Source: Candidatus Nitrosocosmicus sp. (lineage in GTDB: Archaea; Thermoproteota; Nitrososphaeria; Nitrososphaerales; Nitrososphaeraceae). From it: a stretch of 35,885 nt of DNA. The DNA lies in the NCBI GenBank assembly GCA_031177355.1, contig JAPSGR010000015.1, positions 4,873 through 40,757 of the forward strand, given 5' to 3'. A model generated the notes under the pieces. That model made no database searches. It was not told where the DNA came from and saw nothing but the letters and a program-made list of their open reading frames with translations. Within the stretch, counting starts at the first letter, position 1. Each line of letters starts with the position of its first letter. This document shows positions 1 to 8,402 of this stretch, piece by piece. Position numbers and translations under genes: made by a program.

Positions 1-237
1 TAATTCGTGTAATAATATCAGCATAAGTAGACATGGAGATGATAGCAATGGAGGAAATAAAGTACAGGTGTCAAAGCAAAACTCAAACTGTGAGGCAGGG
101 GAAGATAACAATAATTCGTGTAATAATATCAGCATAAGTAGACATGGAGATGATAGCAATGGAGGAAATAAAGTACAGGTGTCAAAGCAAAACTCAAACT
201 GTGAGGCAGGGGAAGATAACAATAATTCGTGTAATAA
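1..237 (+). repeat. perfect 111-bp in-frame tandem repeat
   Basis: Bases 1-111 and 112-222 are identical as read, and 223-237 begins a third copy before diverging. The period is a multiple of three, so it expands the protein by 37 residues per copy. The array probably continues upstream of the window. Confidence 0.9.
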
Positions 238-301
238 TTTTGATATTCAAGAAATGATTAAAAGCAAGATCAAATTAATAAGCGACACAAGTGATGCATA
301 A
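2..301 (+). CDS. 3' end of a tandem-repeat Cys protein (5' cut by window edge)
   Basis: The reading frame is open from the first bases of the window, so the gene begins upstream. A GTG at 68 is an internal codon of the repeat and not a convincing start. The visible part has two 37-residue units followed by a short acidic/basic tail ending in SDTSDA. Each unit contains CEAGEDNNNSC followed by NN, a pair of cysteines nine residues apart in an Asn/Ser/Gly-rich setting. The same C-x9-C-N-N spacing occurs in the secreted proteins at 5859-6128 and 12010-12951, so I place it in the same family. No signal peptide can be seen because the N-terminus is missing. Function is unknown; an extracellular or cell-surface role is inferred from its relatives. 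Confidence 0.7.
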   Translation, partial: NSCNNISISRHGDDSNGGNKVQVSKQNSNCEAGEDNNNSCNNISISRHGDDSNGGNKVQVSKQNSNCEAGEDNNNSCNNFDIQEMIKSKIKLISDTSDA

Positions 302-1002
302 TAAGTAATATCCCAGTCTTGGTATAAAGCCAGTTATCAACGCAATTTATCATTTAAAGTTGGTAAATCCACCAGATCCAGAGCTACGAGCAAAAACATC
401 AATTACGTTATCAGATGGATCTCCATATTATACTATTCTAATAATTTTATGCAGTATTCTACTCACGGTCCCCGTTCTTTGTTTATCTGGTCTAAAACAA
501 TTCTTTATGGTTTCTTCGATGTATTATAATATGAATCATTAGAACCAGTTATAATATATTGAAATTTGTATTATATAGTACCTTTCTAGGAAACATAAAG
601 TCGAACCTTAAACTCGATCCAATTATCAATTAAAGGTGAAATATTTTGTTCTGAATTATTGATTTGTGTTGATAAACGTTATATAGATAACTGTATCCGT
701 AAAGCATTTTATTTGATGTTTTACTAGTTATTGATTACATTACTATATTTAATATTTAATCCCTTGACGTAGTAACAATTATGAGAATATCATTTAGATC
801 AAGTAGATAGAGATGTAGGTAAAGAGAGAATTAGATCGTCAAAAAAAGTTGAAATTGTTCATCAAAAAATTTTGCATATGCTAAAGCCAAAACTAATTAA
901 ATCAAATCAAACTAGTTTTTCAAAAATCAATAAAAAAAGACATTGATTCGTATAAAGTTTAAGAATGAAGTAGGTGATTTATTTATTAAATGAGTTCTGT
1001 TA
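302..1002. other. intergenic, possible coding remnants only
   Basis: No convincing gene. A plus-strand frame is open from about 306 to 542; it could be read from a TTG at 360 as 60 residues with one hydrophobic stretch (YYTILIILCSILLTVPVLCL), but it lacks a recognisable family or clear promoter. A second open plus-strand stretch of about 56 codons ends near 945 and has no good start. Both may be chance or decayed frames. The rest is AT-rich with no RNA gene that I can see. Confidence 0.4.
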
Positions 1003-1308
1003 CTATATGCTACTGCTAGAGTTGTCTATTTTGCTCTCATTAATCAATTCTGTAGATATCGTAATTTTTCCGTCAATTTTCCACTTTGCACCTGGGTTAT
1101 TGCGGCCATCAGGAGCATTAGCTCTTTGAATTTCAATTTCCACATCATCAAATGTATATGTAACTTGCAGGTCCTTGCCAGTTAATTTATCTATTACCTT
1201 GGAAATTAAATCAGACCATTGTGAACCTCGCTCTTTCGATGAATCTTTGGATTTATCAGAAGTGCTGGATGTTTGCTCACTGTTAGTAGTACTAGAAATT
1301 TCACTCAT
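1003..1308 (-). CDS. hypothetical small protein, Ser/Thr-rich N-terminus
   Basis: The 101-residue product is unrecognised. Residues 1-30 are Ser/Thr/Lys/Glu-rich and probably disordered. Residues 31-90 look folded, with alternating beta-like segments (LQVTYTFDDVEIEIQ, AKWKIDGKITISTEL), and the tail is Ser-rich. There is no signal peptide or membrane segment, so it is probably cytosolic. The ATG is supported by a TATA-like CTATTTAAAC on the minus strand at 1329-1338, centred 26 nt upstream, which implies a leaderless mRNA. It lies 118 bp downstream of the SagB-like gene on the same strand but has its own promoter, so it need not be co-transcribed. Confidence 0.65.
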   Translation of the reverse strand: MSEISSTTNSEQTSSTSDKSKDSSKERGSQWSDLISKVIDKLTGKDLQVTYTFDDVEIEIQRANAPDGRNNPGAKWKIDGKITISTELINESKIDNSSSSI

Positions 1309-1328
1309 GATTACTCATATCAATTATG

Positions 1329-1338
1329 GTTTAAATAG
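1329..1338 (-). promoter_or_regulatory. TATA box of the 1308 gene
   Basis: CTATTTAAAC on the minus strand, centred about 26 nt before the ATG at 1308. This is the spacing expected when transcription begins at the start codon. Confidence 0.55.
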
Positions 1339-1426
1339 ATATCACTTCACTTCATCTTCATTACCTTAGCCTATTCTTTATTTTAATAATTTTAAATCGC
1401 CAAAAAAAACAAAATGAATCATCGAA

Positions 1427-3154
1427 TTAGTAAATTGTATTGTAACCGTCACTTAATATTTGTTCTCTGGACAGTCTTGCAGATAAAACACTTCCTGATT
1501 TAGATCTATAGGACGGAACACCTACACCAATTGCAATCATTGTTTCCTTTTGTTTATCATGAGGACAGAAAAAGTCAGTTACTTCATCATCATAGAAAGT
1601 AGAACCAGAAGCCCCAATCCCGCAGGCATAAGATAAAAGATATATTTTTCCTGCTATTATCCCAGCTTCTAGTTGTGCTGCCCTATATCCTCTATTACCT
1701 AGTGTATTAAGCACCGTATTCATGTCAGTCATTAAAAAAATAACTATACTGGCGTTTGTAAATAGGGATTGATCTAAGCATAGATGACCTGCAAAGTTCT
1801 CTGTAGGAATATCTTTTAAAAACTCCAAAGAATGAGAATTGATATTGAAATAATATCCCCCACTCCGCAAACCCTCAACAGAATTTACTAAAACGTACGA
1901 CTCAATTAAGCTAGAATGATCTGATTTGTAATCAATTGGAATGTTTCTTCCCTTTCCTGAGGAATGCAAAAGGATGGTAGCCAGTGTTTCTAAAGGGATA
2001 GACGAACTTGAGAATCGTCTTGATGATCCCCTTTTTAGTATTACACGACCTATACCCATTTTGCTGTTTTCAAGACATTTATTAGAAGAATGTTGCTTGA
2101 GAAAATACCTTTTTCTTTCCTTCTTTTGCTCCAGGCTGTTGTTTATTTTATCAAAGCTATGAATCTTTGACCACAATGCCACCTGTTTGTTATCAACAAG
2201 TTTGGAGCTATCATAGGCTCTCCATATTTCAGGATAAAAAACTTCATTGTGCGATAGAGGGTAAGTTTTGTGTAAAAGAGGTTCAATGAAGCCGTTATCC
2301 AAAGGAGTAAAAATATTTGATTCAACATTTATGTTCTTATTCAAGTCAGGAGGCCTAACATCAACGGATGCAATAAGTATTGAGGCTTCCTTATGAGTTT
2401 CCAGTCCCAGAAGTCTGTTAACATGATCGTCTATAAATCCCATGATCAACCTGGTGTTAAGTCCCATGGACTTGCTAATTGCAAGTAGGTTTGCTACAAT
2501 TACGCCAGCATCCCAGAACCAATGTCTGTAAGAACGAGATTGATACTTCCATGCATTTCTCCATGCGATGGAGGTAAATACTAATGACATCGGCGAGTTC
2601 AAAATATCCTTATTGTTTCCGGCTAAAGAAGAAAGAATTTTTCTATAATCACCATGACGGATAGGTACCAAGCTAAATTCACCAGGGTTAAAATGATAAA
2701 TCCCAGCATCCAGTTTATTGTCATCCAAGTTAGTCATTACAACGTAAACTTCAATTGGATATAGTGCTCCTGTAGCCGAAGCAGCGCGCATATAATAGCT
2801 TCCTGAGTCGAATTTTACATGTCGAGTTATTCCATCAGTAAAAAACAGAATTGATGACAAGTCTGATAATTTTATGGATACAGGGTCACGGTTATCAACG
2901 CCAATAGGATTTTGTTGTTGCTCGTTATGAGGCATTTTTTCAAAACCTTCTTCGTTTGCACTAATAGCAGAAATTGCATTCATCGAGGGAATTGGAAAGT
3001 TAGTAGGAAGTGGATGAGAAGGTAGGTCTACGTATACCTTGAAAGGGTTAGGACGATTGTCCCAATCTAAATAGTGACGAGCATATAAAACACTAGATTG
3101 AGAATGCTTTGTCTTCTCATGATAGTCTATTGTATAGCTAGGATCATCATTCAT
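1427..3154 (-). CDS. SagB/ThcOx-type nitroreductase-fold protein, two domains
   Basis: The 575 residues show two tandem nitroreductase-like FMN domains, the arrangement of long SagB/ThcOx-family dehydrogenases. The N-terminal YHEKTKHS segment is typical of the family. Domain 1 spans about residues 90-270, with AASATGALYPIEVYVV and a later WFWDAGVIVANLLAISKSMGL helix followed by LLGLE. Domain 2 spans about 370-555, with RGSSRRFSSSSIPLETL and the matching RAAQLEAGIIAGKIYLL helix followed by IGASGSTFYDDEV. Family members use FMN, for example to oxidise azolines in RiPP maturation, but no YcaO cyclodehydratase or precursor gene lies nearby, so the substrate is unknown. The ATG lies about 32 nt downstream of a TATA-like element (3180-3192). 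The protein is probably soluble. Confidence 0.85.
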   Translation of the reverse strand: MNDDPSYTIDYHEKTKHSQSSVLYARHYLDWDNRPNPFKVYVDLPSHPLPTNFPIPSMNAISAISANEEGFEKMPHNEQQQNPIGVDNRDPVSIKLSDLSSILFFTDGITRHVKFDSGSYYMRAASATGALYPIEVYVVMTNLDDNKLDAGIYHFNPGEFSLVPIRHGDYRKILSSLAGNNKDILNSPMSLVFTSIAWRNAWKYQSRSYRHWFWDAGVIVANLLAISKSMGLNTRLIMGFIDDHVNRLLGLETHKEASILIASVDVRPPDLNKNINVESNIFTPLDNGFIEPLLHKTYPLSHNEVFYPEIWRAYDSSKLVDNKQVALWSKIHSFDKINNSLEQKKERKRYFLKQHSSNKCLENSKMGIGRVILKRGSSRRFSSSSIPLETLATILLHSSGKGRNIPIDYKSDHSSLIESYVLVNSVEGLRSGGYYFNINSHSLEFLKDIPTENFAGHLCLDQSLFTNASIVIFLMTDMNTVLNTLGNRGYRAAQLEAGIIAGKIYLLSYACGIGASGSTFYDDEVTDFFCPHDKQKETMIAIGVGVPSYRSKSGSVLSARLSREQILSDGYNTIY

Positions 3155-3565
3155 GCATTATCGTATATTCTACGATTCTAAAATATTTAAAGAAGAAAAA
3201 ATAATTGCATTTCAAAACAACTAACATCATACTGTTTTAGGTAAAAAAACAATAGGAATGAATAGATGAAAGATGCATTAAAACTACAAATTTGTATCTA
3301 TGGTAGACAATGATATAGGATTACGCTCCTACATTTCAACTATAAAATGAAAAACATAGGGGTATGATTGAGCACAAACCATGTTAACGAGCATTAGTTT
3401 CCCTTTTTCTTATTACTTCCATTATTACCTTACTGATTGCCAGTAATAAATAAAGTTCTTTTTCTAACTAAAATATTGATAAACAAATTCTCAAAGTTAT
3501 CCTTTTTACATCTATATTTGCAATACATACATTAGACTAACAATATTTCTAATAGTGGTTCAGGT
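3155..3565. other. intergenic, no gene found
   Basis: It contains the SagB-like promoter near 3180-3192. A short minus-strand open stretch ending near 3391 reads like LYLLLAISKVIMEVIRKRE but has no start of its own, so it may be a remnant or chance. Nothing else was recognised. Confidence 0.4.
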
Positions 3566-3976
3566 TTATACTGTCTGAGCCTCGGCTGGACGCTTCATCA
3601 ACAACATACTGATTTTTTCAACAATAGTAGTTGCACTGATTGGTTTTATTGCAAATTCATCGGCACCATAAGAGAGAACTCGGGTCTTGTTATTTTCATT
3701 TTCGGCTAGAGCAAAAATCTTTATCTCTAGGCTTGACTTTCTTATATTTACAATTAGCATTGGCCCGCGGTCTGCGGCTATAGTGCCGTTTACAAATATA
3801 ACATCAACTTTGTAATTTAGGTCTTTTAATTGTTCTAGGCACTCTTGTGCATTCTTTGCCTTATATACGTTAAATTTAGCCAGGGTAAAATGACCAGCTA
3901 AAACATTTGCGACATCTATATTATCTTCTACCAACATGATAGAATGCTTATGATCGGTTTCCGAATTTGATAGCAA
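3566..3976 (-). CDS. degenerate receiver-domain protein (no phospho-acceptor Asp)
   Basis: This 136-residue protein is a single response-regulator receiver fold. The first strand ends in the acidic pair E17-D18 (IMLVEDN), and the final conserved lysine is K111 in AIKP. The position of the phosphorylated Asp after strand 3 is N63 (VIFVNGTIA), and the Thr/Ser switch position is L90 (FALAEN). It therefore probably cannot be phosphorylated in the usual way and may act as a protein-interaction module. There is no output domain. The TTG start follows directly after an in-frame stop, and a TATA-like CTTAATTTAT at 4001-4010 sits 29 nt upstream. The next ATG (residue 14) would cut into strand 1. No kinase is adjacent. 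Confidence 0.8.
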   Translation of the reverse strand: MLSNSETDHKHSIMLVEDNIDVANVLAGHFTLAKFNVYKAKNAQECLEQLKDLNYKVDVIFVNGTIAADRGPMLIVNIRKSSLEIKIFALAENENNKTRVLSYGADEFAIKPISATTIVEKISMLLMKRPAEAQTV

Positions 3977-4404
3977 CTATAATATCCATCTGCAGTTCAG
4001 ATAAATTAAGGTTTTCCAAGTAAATAGAATTTAGGTGTGAAAATTAAAACAGAAACTATCACAAAATCAGCCTTTATAAGAAATGAGGCGAATTTTTATG
4101 TATTTTTACCTGAATCCAGATTCCCTTCTATATAACAAGAAAGTTTACATATTGTTAGATTAACAAAAGTAAAACACAGTCAAGAAATAACACTATCGCT
4201 CTATCCAAATATTGGAATAATTTCTAAAAAATATGCTCTAAAAGATTATTTTAAAATATTAATGCAAAAGAAAGTAAAATTAAAATCTTTATTTATTTGA
4301 CGTTCACAAATTTAGAAGAGAGATAGCAAAGAGGAATATAGAAGACTATTATATTTAAAATATAATAGATAAAAAAGATGATTCGGAATTAATTCCTTGT
4401 CTCT
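3977..4404. other. intergenic, no gene found
   Basis: AT-rich, with the TATA-like element of the receiver gene at 4001-4010. A perfect 12-bp palindrome GGAATTAATTCC lies at 4385-4396, just past the stop of the next minus-strand gene. Nothing else was recognised. Confidence 0.4.
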
Positions 4405-4818
4405 TTATTGACTACTGTTGGACCCTGTGGATAATGCGTTGGATATATTTTCAGATTCCACATATTGTTCTCTTTCCAAACCCATTCCCAGTGTATTATT
4501 TTCTGGAGCTACTGAAGTATTATTTTCCAATAATTCCTGATTTCCACCGGTCAAGGTTTGTAGTTCCTGAAATGATCCAATACCTTGTCCGGATTGGTTG
4601 GCTGAACCACTGCTGGCGGATTGGTTGGCTGAACCACTGCTGGCGGATTGGTTGGCTGAACCACTGCTGGCGGATTGGTTAGTGTCATTACCACTCATTA
4701 CACCAGAGGTCAAATTGTTAAACGCTTGACCTATCTGATCAATTATATTTTGTCCATATGCCACTTGAGAAATTGGGATAAAAACTACTGTGAGCAGCAA
4801 TAAATACAGATATTTCAT
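4405..4818 (-). CDS. secreted repeat protein rich in N-glycosylation sequons
   Basis: The 137-residue product begins with a signal peptide (MKYLYLLLLTVVFIPISQVAYG) with a likely cleavage after AYG. A central region has three copies of the 9-residue unit NQSASSGSA, each with an N-Q-S sequon, flanked by further N-x-S/T sites (NLT, NDT, NQS, NTS, NNT, NIS, NSS). Heavy N-glycosylation on the cell surface is therefore plausible, since archaea glycosylate N-x-S/T. The frame is open 16 codons further upstream, but I chose the ATG at 4818 because it gives a clean signal peptide and has a TATA box (CTATTTAAAT, 4840-4849) 26 nt upstream. No homologous family is recognised; an S-layer-associated or secreted role is inferred. 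Confidence 0.75.
   Translation of the reverse strand: MKYLYLLLLTVVFIPISQVAYGQNIIDQIGQAFNNLTSGVMSGNDTNQSASSGSANQSASSGSANQSASSGSANQSGQGIGSFQELQTLTGGNQELLENNTSVAPENNTLGMGLEREQYVESENISNALSTGSNSSQ
4594..4680 (-). repeat. 27-bp tandem repeat coding NQSASSGSA
   Basis: Three near-identical 27-bp units plus a partial copy. Being in frame, it adds nine residues and one glycosylation sequon per copy. Confidence 0.85.
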
Positions 4819-4839
4819 TAAAGTGAGTTGTACATCATA

Positions 4840-4849
4840 ATTTAAATAG
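4840..4849 (-). promoter_or_regulatory. TATA box of the sequon-repeat gene
   Basis: CTATTTAAAT on the minus strand, centred 26 nt before the ATG at 4818. It decides between this start and the upstream one. Confidence 0.55.
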
Positions 4850-4986
4850 TTGTACTTAATTATCAACTTTGAAAACGTTTGTCAACAAGTCTAAAATCGT
4901 TTTACGTCGTTTGAGAAAAAAAGATCATCTTACTTTTATATTAATTTGGTATATTGTTTTCTTATTCGAATGTATCGATCTTTTGA

Positions 4987-5442
4987 TTAATCAGAAACAT
5001 TTTTCTGTGCAATAATTTTTATCGGTCTAATTTTGATTATTAATTCTCCCGACACAGCATTTCTTTTTCCATATAATTCAGCATTCTCCTTCCCCATATA
5101 GCGTTCAGCGATTCTAGTCGTATAACTTAATAGATCCACTTTTGTGGGAGATGAATCTATTTCAACAATCCCATTAATAATTACAAACGAATATGGAGGT
5201 TTTTGATCATCAATACATAAACATATTTGAGGATTGAGAAGCAAATGTTTTGCCTTAAGTGATTTATTAAAGGTTGTAAAAATTATCACAAGATCATTAA
5301 CGGGTTTGTTATAATCAACATCAATTACAAACCAAACGGGAGCTACATGAGGTTTCCCTGTAAGACTAGCGGTCGAAACTTTTGCAGTCATTGTTCCGCT
5401 AGATAGAAAATCCAGAGTTTCTTTTTTAGTCATTTGTGCCAT
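4987..5442 (-). CDS. PPOX-class (split-barrel) flavin/F420-dependent oxidoreductase
   Basis: The 151 residues fit the pyridoxamine 5'-phosphate oxidase-like split-barrel family. The N-terminal half has the typical TMTAKVSTASLTGKPHVAPV strand pair followed by WFVID, then IIFTTFNKSLKAKHLLLNP with the Lys-rich cofactor-binding turn, and VIINGIVEI. In archaea and actinobacteria such proteins often use F420 or FMN to reduce small molecules; which cofactor applies cannot be decided from sequence alone. The length is normal for a stand-alone domain and the protein is cytosolic. An AT-rich TATA-like stretch lies near 5466-5476. It stands alone, with its neighbours separated by about 170 and 415 bp. 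Confidence 0.8.
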   Translation of the reverse strand: MAQMTKKETLDFLSSGTMTAKVSTASLTGKPHVAPVWFVIDVDYNKPVNDLVIIFTTFNKSLKAKHLLLNPQICLCIDDQKPPYSFVIINGIVEIDSSPTKVDLLSYTTRIAERYMGKENAELYGKRNAVSGELIIKIRPIKIIAQKNVSD

Positions 5443-5858
5443 TTATAAATACACTATACTGAATGAATTATTAATAATTTGATTACCAGAAAAAATCCGG
5501 ATTATAATAAAGACATAACTATCTAATACGAATAGGTATGAATTTTGCATATTATAATATAAAACAATAGTATGTTTTAGGGATTTGTTAAATCAGATGC
5601 TTGATATTCTTGCAATATTGTCATATTATAAAGGTATCTAAATTCTTGCGAATGTGCTGTAATAGTATAGTTTAAGCTATGAACTAGTATTTTATAATTA
5701 AATTATGTTATACATTAATTTCTGATAATATTAATCTACTAAGCATATTAGAAACTTTTTTACTGTATTAAATACGAGTAAACAAATTTGATTTTAAATT
5801 ACAGTAATATGTATCCAAACTATGATATAATTAATTTCAATTATAGATTTCGACTACA
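5443..5858. other. intergenic, promoters only
   Basis: A divergent intergenic region between the PPOX gene and the small secreted gene. TATA-like stretches lie near 5466-5476 (minus) and 5824-5836 (plus). No open frame or RNA gene was recognised. Confidence 0.45.
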
Positions 5859-6128
5859 ATGAGTAACATAACAAAAAACTATAAGGTCGGAATATTTGCA
5901 ATGTTTATAGCTGCAGCCTTGATTGGTTCAGTAGTTGCATTTGGTGACAACTATGCATATGCGGGTGGAAAAAAGAAACACAATGACGCAGAACAAGAAA
6001 TTGAACAAGAACAATCAAATGAGCAGAATGCACAATGTGTATCTGGAGAATTCACAATAGCCGGATGTAACAATATTGGCCTATTATTCCAAAATAACGA
6101 AGGCAATTTGGCATTAGGCCAACAATAA
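5859..6128 (+). CDS. small secreted one-unit Cys-repeat protein (C-x9-C-N-N)
   Basis: The 89-residue precursor has a signal peptide (residues about 9-36, IFAMFIAAALIGSVV...AYAGG) and a short Lys/His linker. One copy of the repeat seen five times in the 12010-12951 protein follows: QNAQCVSGEFTIAGCNN, then FQNNEGNLALGQQ at the C-terminus. The two cysteines are nine residues apart, as in the other two family members in this window. The mature chain is about 50 residues, essentially a single unit. An extracellular role is likely; by analogy with curli it might be a minor or nucleating subunit, but that is speculation. The ATG has an AT-rich TATA-like element about 27 nt upstream. Confidence 0.75.
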   Translation: MSNITKNYKVGIFAMFIAAALIGSVVAFGDNYAYAGGKKKHNDAEQEIEQEQSNEQNAQCVSGEFTIAGCNNIGLLFQNNEGNLALGQQ

Positions 6129-6236
6129 ATTTTTTTTAAATTACCACCTTTAGATATTTAATCAGTCAGTTTTCTCAACAGTTCCTGTCAAACCGTACTC
6201 TTCTCCAATTAAACCCTGGTAAGACATATGCGAGCA

Positions 6237-7139
6237 TCATTTGGATAATCGAGATTCCAGTTCGTCAATTTTTTGTCTTATTTCCCTTATCTCAGATAAA
6301 ATCTCTTTTTGTGTAGCTGGATTTCTTATTTCCTCTTCCAAAGCTTTGTACGCTTCTTCAGACTTCCTCACGATAACCGCTACAAATATATTAATTACTA
6401 TAAACGTTCCTACAACTATAAAGCTTACAAAGAATATAATGTTGAATGGGTTTGAATGAGTTGCTGGAGTCATGACTTCCACCCAGCCTTCCAGTGTTAG
6501 TATTTGGAATAAAGTTATGATAGATCTAGGCAGTGATCCCCAATGCTCTGGATCAATCTCGCCATATAAATGGTATCCCGCAATTCCATACATAAAGAAT
6601 AGTAGTGATAGGAGCAAGAATATATTTACCATACTAGGGATTGACTTAATGATGGTCATTACTACAATGGACATTTCCTTCGACCTGTTGGTAAGTCGTG
6701 TCACTCTCAGCAGTCGTATCAGTCGGGCGACAGTTGAGTACCCACCACTAAGAGGAATTAGCGATAATACGATAATCGAAAAATCTAAAATATTCCAACC
6801 ATTTCTGAAGTAGGATGAAAAGTTAGGATATGAGGCAGTAATTTTTAAGGCCGCTTCGATAATATAAATAATCAATACAAATGTACTAATTGATTCAAGG
6901 ATTGTATAATAGTCAGCAAAAGATGAAATCGTTTCTAATACTAAAACAGCTGCTTGTAACAGTATAATTAGGGTTATAAAATGATTAAAAGAAGAATTAT
7001 TAATTATTTTTCTTATCGACGTTAGCAACTCATAGGGATATCTCTGGAAGAATATTTTTAACTTTGGATTATTATATGAAACGAACTTGTCATATAGGCT
7101 AAAGCAGTCAGTTGATTCGATCATAAATAGTTGTACCAT
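6237..7139 (-). CDS. voltage-gated-type cation channel (single 6-TM domain)
   Basis: The 300-residue protein has the Ion_trans layout of bacterial NaChBac/NavAb/Cav-type channels and would assemble as a homotetramer. S1 is about residues 52-71, S2 80-101, S3 115-130. S4 carries arginines at every third position (R139, R142, R145, R148 in ARLIRLLRVTRL). S5 is about 167-191, the pore helix 203-214, and S6 232-258. The selectivity filter is TLEGWVE (215-221). The C-terminal 278-300 is a heptad-like coiled coil (EILSEIREIRQKIDELESRL), as in NavAb-type channels. Glu217 and a second acidic residue at 221, with Gly218, resemble reported prokaryotic Ca-selective filters more than the TLESW sodium filter, so Ca2+ conductance is inferred. 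It stands alone on the minus strand. Confidence 0.9.
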   Translation of the reverse strand: MVQLFMIESTDCFSLYDKFVSYNNPKLKIFFQRYPYELLTSIRKIINNSSFNHFITLIILLQAAVLVLETISSFADYYTILESISTFVLIIYIIEAALKITASYPNFSSYFRNGWNILDFSIIVLSLIPLSGGYSTVARLIRLLRVTRLTNRSKEMSIVVMTIIKSIPSMVNIFLLLSLLFFMYGIAGYHLYGEIDPEHWGSLPRSIITLFQILTLEGWVEVMTPATHSNPFNIIFFVSFIVVGTFIVINIFVAVIVRKSEEAYKALEEEIRNPATQKEILSEIREIRQKIDELESRLSK

Positions 7140-7341
7140 TATTATCCATCATTTTCGTAGAAATGATTACTTGTGTATGATGGAAATCTATTTCATGCAG
7201 ACATTGAATAAGTAGACTAAGATATGTGATAGTAATTTAAATGAGCATGCCTTTCTGAAAAAAGATTTGATTTTAGTCACCGTATCTAATAATTGATTTA
7301 ACTTCAAAACTTTGAACCAGTAACAATGCATTGGATTACTT

Positions 7342-7641
7342 TTATTCGGCCATTTGAATCTGTTTGACTCCAATATCGACGACCATATAGAAATCGTCTG
7401 CAATTTGAATGATATCCCCGAATGCTATCTTAGAGTGATGTCGTCTCCACTTCAAAGGCATACCAAAAGGATTTTCCTCATTCATAAATCTAATCCAAAT
7501 TCTGCCAGGGTTTAGGACATTTTTAAATTCAACTTCCCATACCAATTCGTAAATGGTATGAAGTGCAGTTCTACTTACTTTTTGTATGTTGGACATCATT
7601 TCGGCATTAGATTCCTTATAAAAATAAACCCTAACTAACAT
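7342..7641 (-). CDS. hypothetical small protein
   Basis: The 99 residues are not assigned to a family. The protein is rich in aromatic and basic residues, with a beta-like core (TIYELVWEVEFKNVL, RIWIRFMNEENPFGMPLKWRR) and the C-terminal FGDIIQIADDFYMVVDIG. There is no signal peptide, transmembrane segment or cysteine pair. The ATG at 7641 has a TATA-like TAATATTTAC on the minus strand about 25 nt upstream, supporting a real leaderless gene. A frame at 7188-7403 overlaps its 3' end and is not supported. Confidence 0.6.
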   Translation of the reverse strand: MLVRVYFYKESNAEMMSNIQKVSRTALHTIYELVWEVEFKNVLNPGRIWIRFMNEENPFGMPLKWRRHHSKIAFGDIIQIADDFYMVVDIGVKQIQMAE

Positions 7642-7860
7642 GAATTTGTGCTCTAAAAGTAAATATTACTCTACAGGATTTATTGATTTTCTGACATGAA
7701 ATTCAATCAGGTATAACAATTTTGTTACCTAAACCTAAACTAACCTTACCCATAAAACACCATTCGAATTTAAAATAAAATTGTATAGCAATTCATAAAT
7801 AGGTTATAGATAAGTTAACTTTAAGTTCTATCATGATTGTCTTAAGGACACGCATGATAA

Positions 7861-7878
7861 GAGCCCCCTCAAGGGCTC
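7861..7878. other. GC-rich inverted repeat (6-bp stem, 6-nt loop)
   Basis: GAGCCC and GGGCTC pair perfectly around CCTCAA. It stands out sharply in AT-rich DNA. It has no T-tract immediately after it, so a terminator is not clear; part of a small RNA is possible. Confidence 0.5.
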
Positions 7879-8392
7879 CTATGAATGTCAATAAATTGAA
7901 TTTTTAAACGTGTTGTATAGTATGTGTATCAATATTTCGTTGATTAAAATAGATCGTAACACAACAGTCTATTATTTGACTTTAGTGACTAAATACGTAA
8001 ATAAGTATACGCGAGTAAATCGATATACCGAATTCATTTAATAACAAAAAGATCTTGTGAAAGCAATTGTCAACAATTAGTGCAGTGGATTAATGTGACT
8101 ATAATGCAGTATAAAGCATTTGAAGTTAATAATCACTCAAATAATATAGAGGTTGTATATCAAGTCAATTAATTGTTTAAATGTACATCAAGATATCATC
8201 AGAGACCAAGGGAGAATATAGATATTGTATTTAATTCTCCCATAAATGCTTTGAAAGAACAATTACAAATGGTATTTTTTCAAAGTATCCTAACGACTTA
8301 TTAAAACGACTGCAAAATTATTTGAATACTTGGAAAGTAAATAACCGGATCATAACCAATGAATAGTTTCCATTTGATGAAATAATTTAAAA

Positions 8393-8402
8393 CCTTTTAT
8401 AT
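8393..8402 (+). promoter_or_regulatory. TATA box of the receiver gene
   Basis: CTTTTATATC centred about 26 nt upstream of the TTG at 8424. The next in-frame ATG (8475) would remove the first strand of the receiver, so the TATA position and the fold agree on TTG. Confidence 0.6.

Noticed and set aside
4594-4680. Short direct repeats that could suggest a CRISPR array
   Set aside because: Units are contiguous 27-mers in frame within a secreted protein, without spacers.
7188-7403. 71-codon minus-strand frame
   Set aside because: Overlaps the 3' end of the better supported 7342-7641 gene in another frame.
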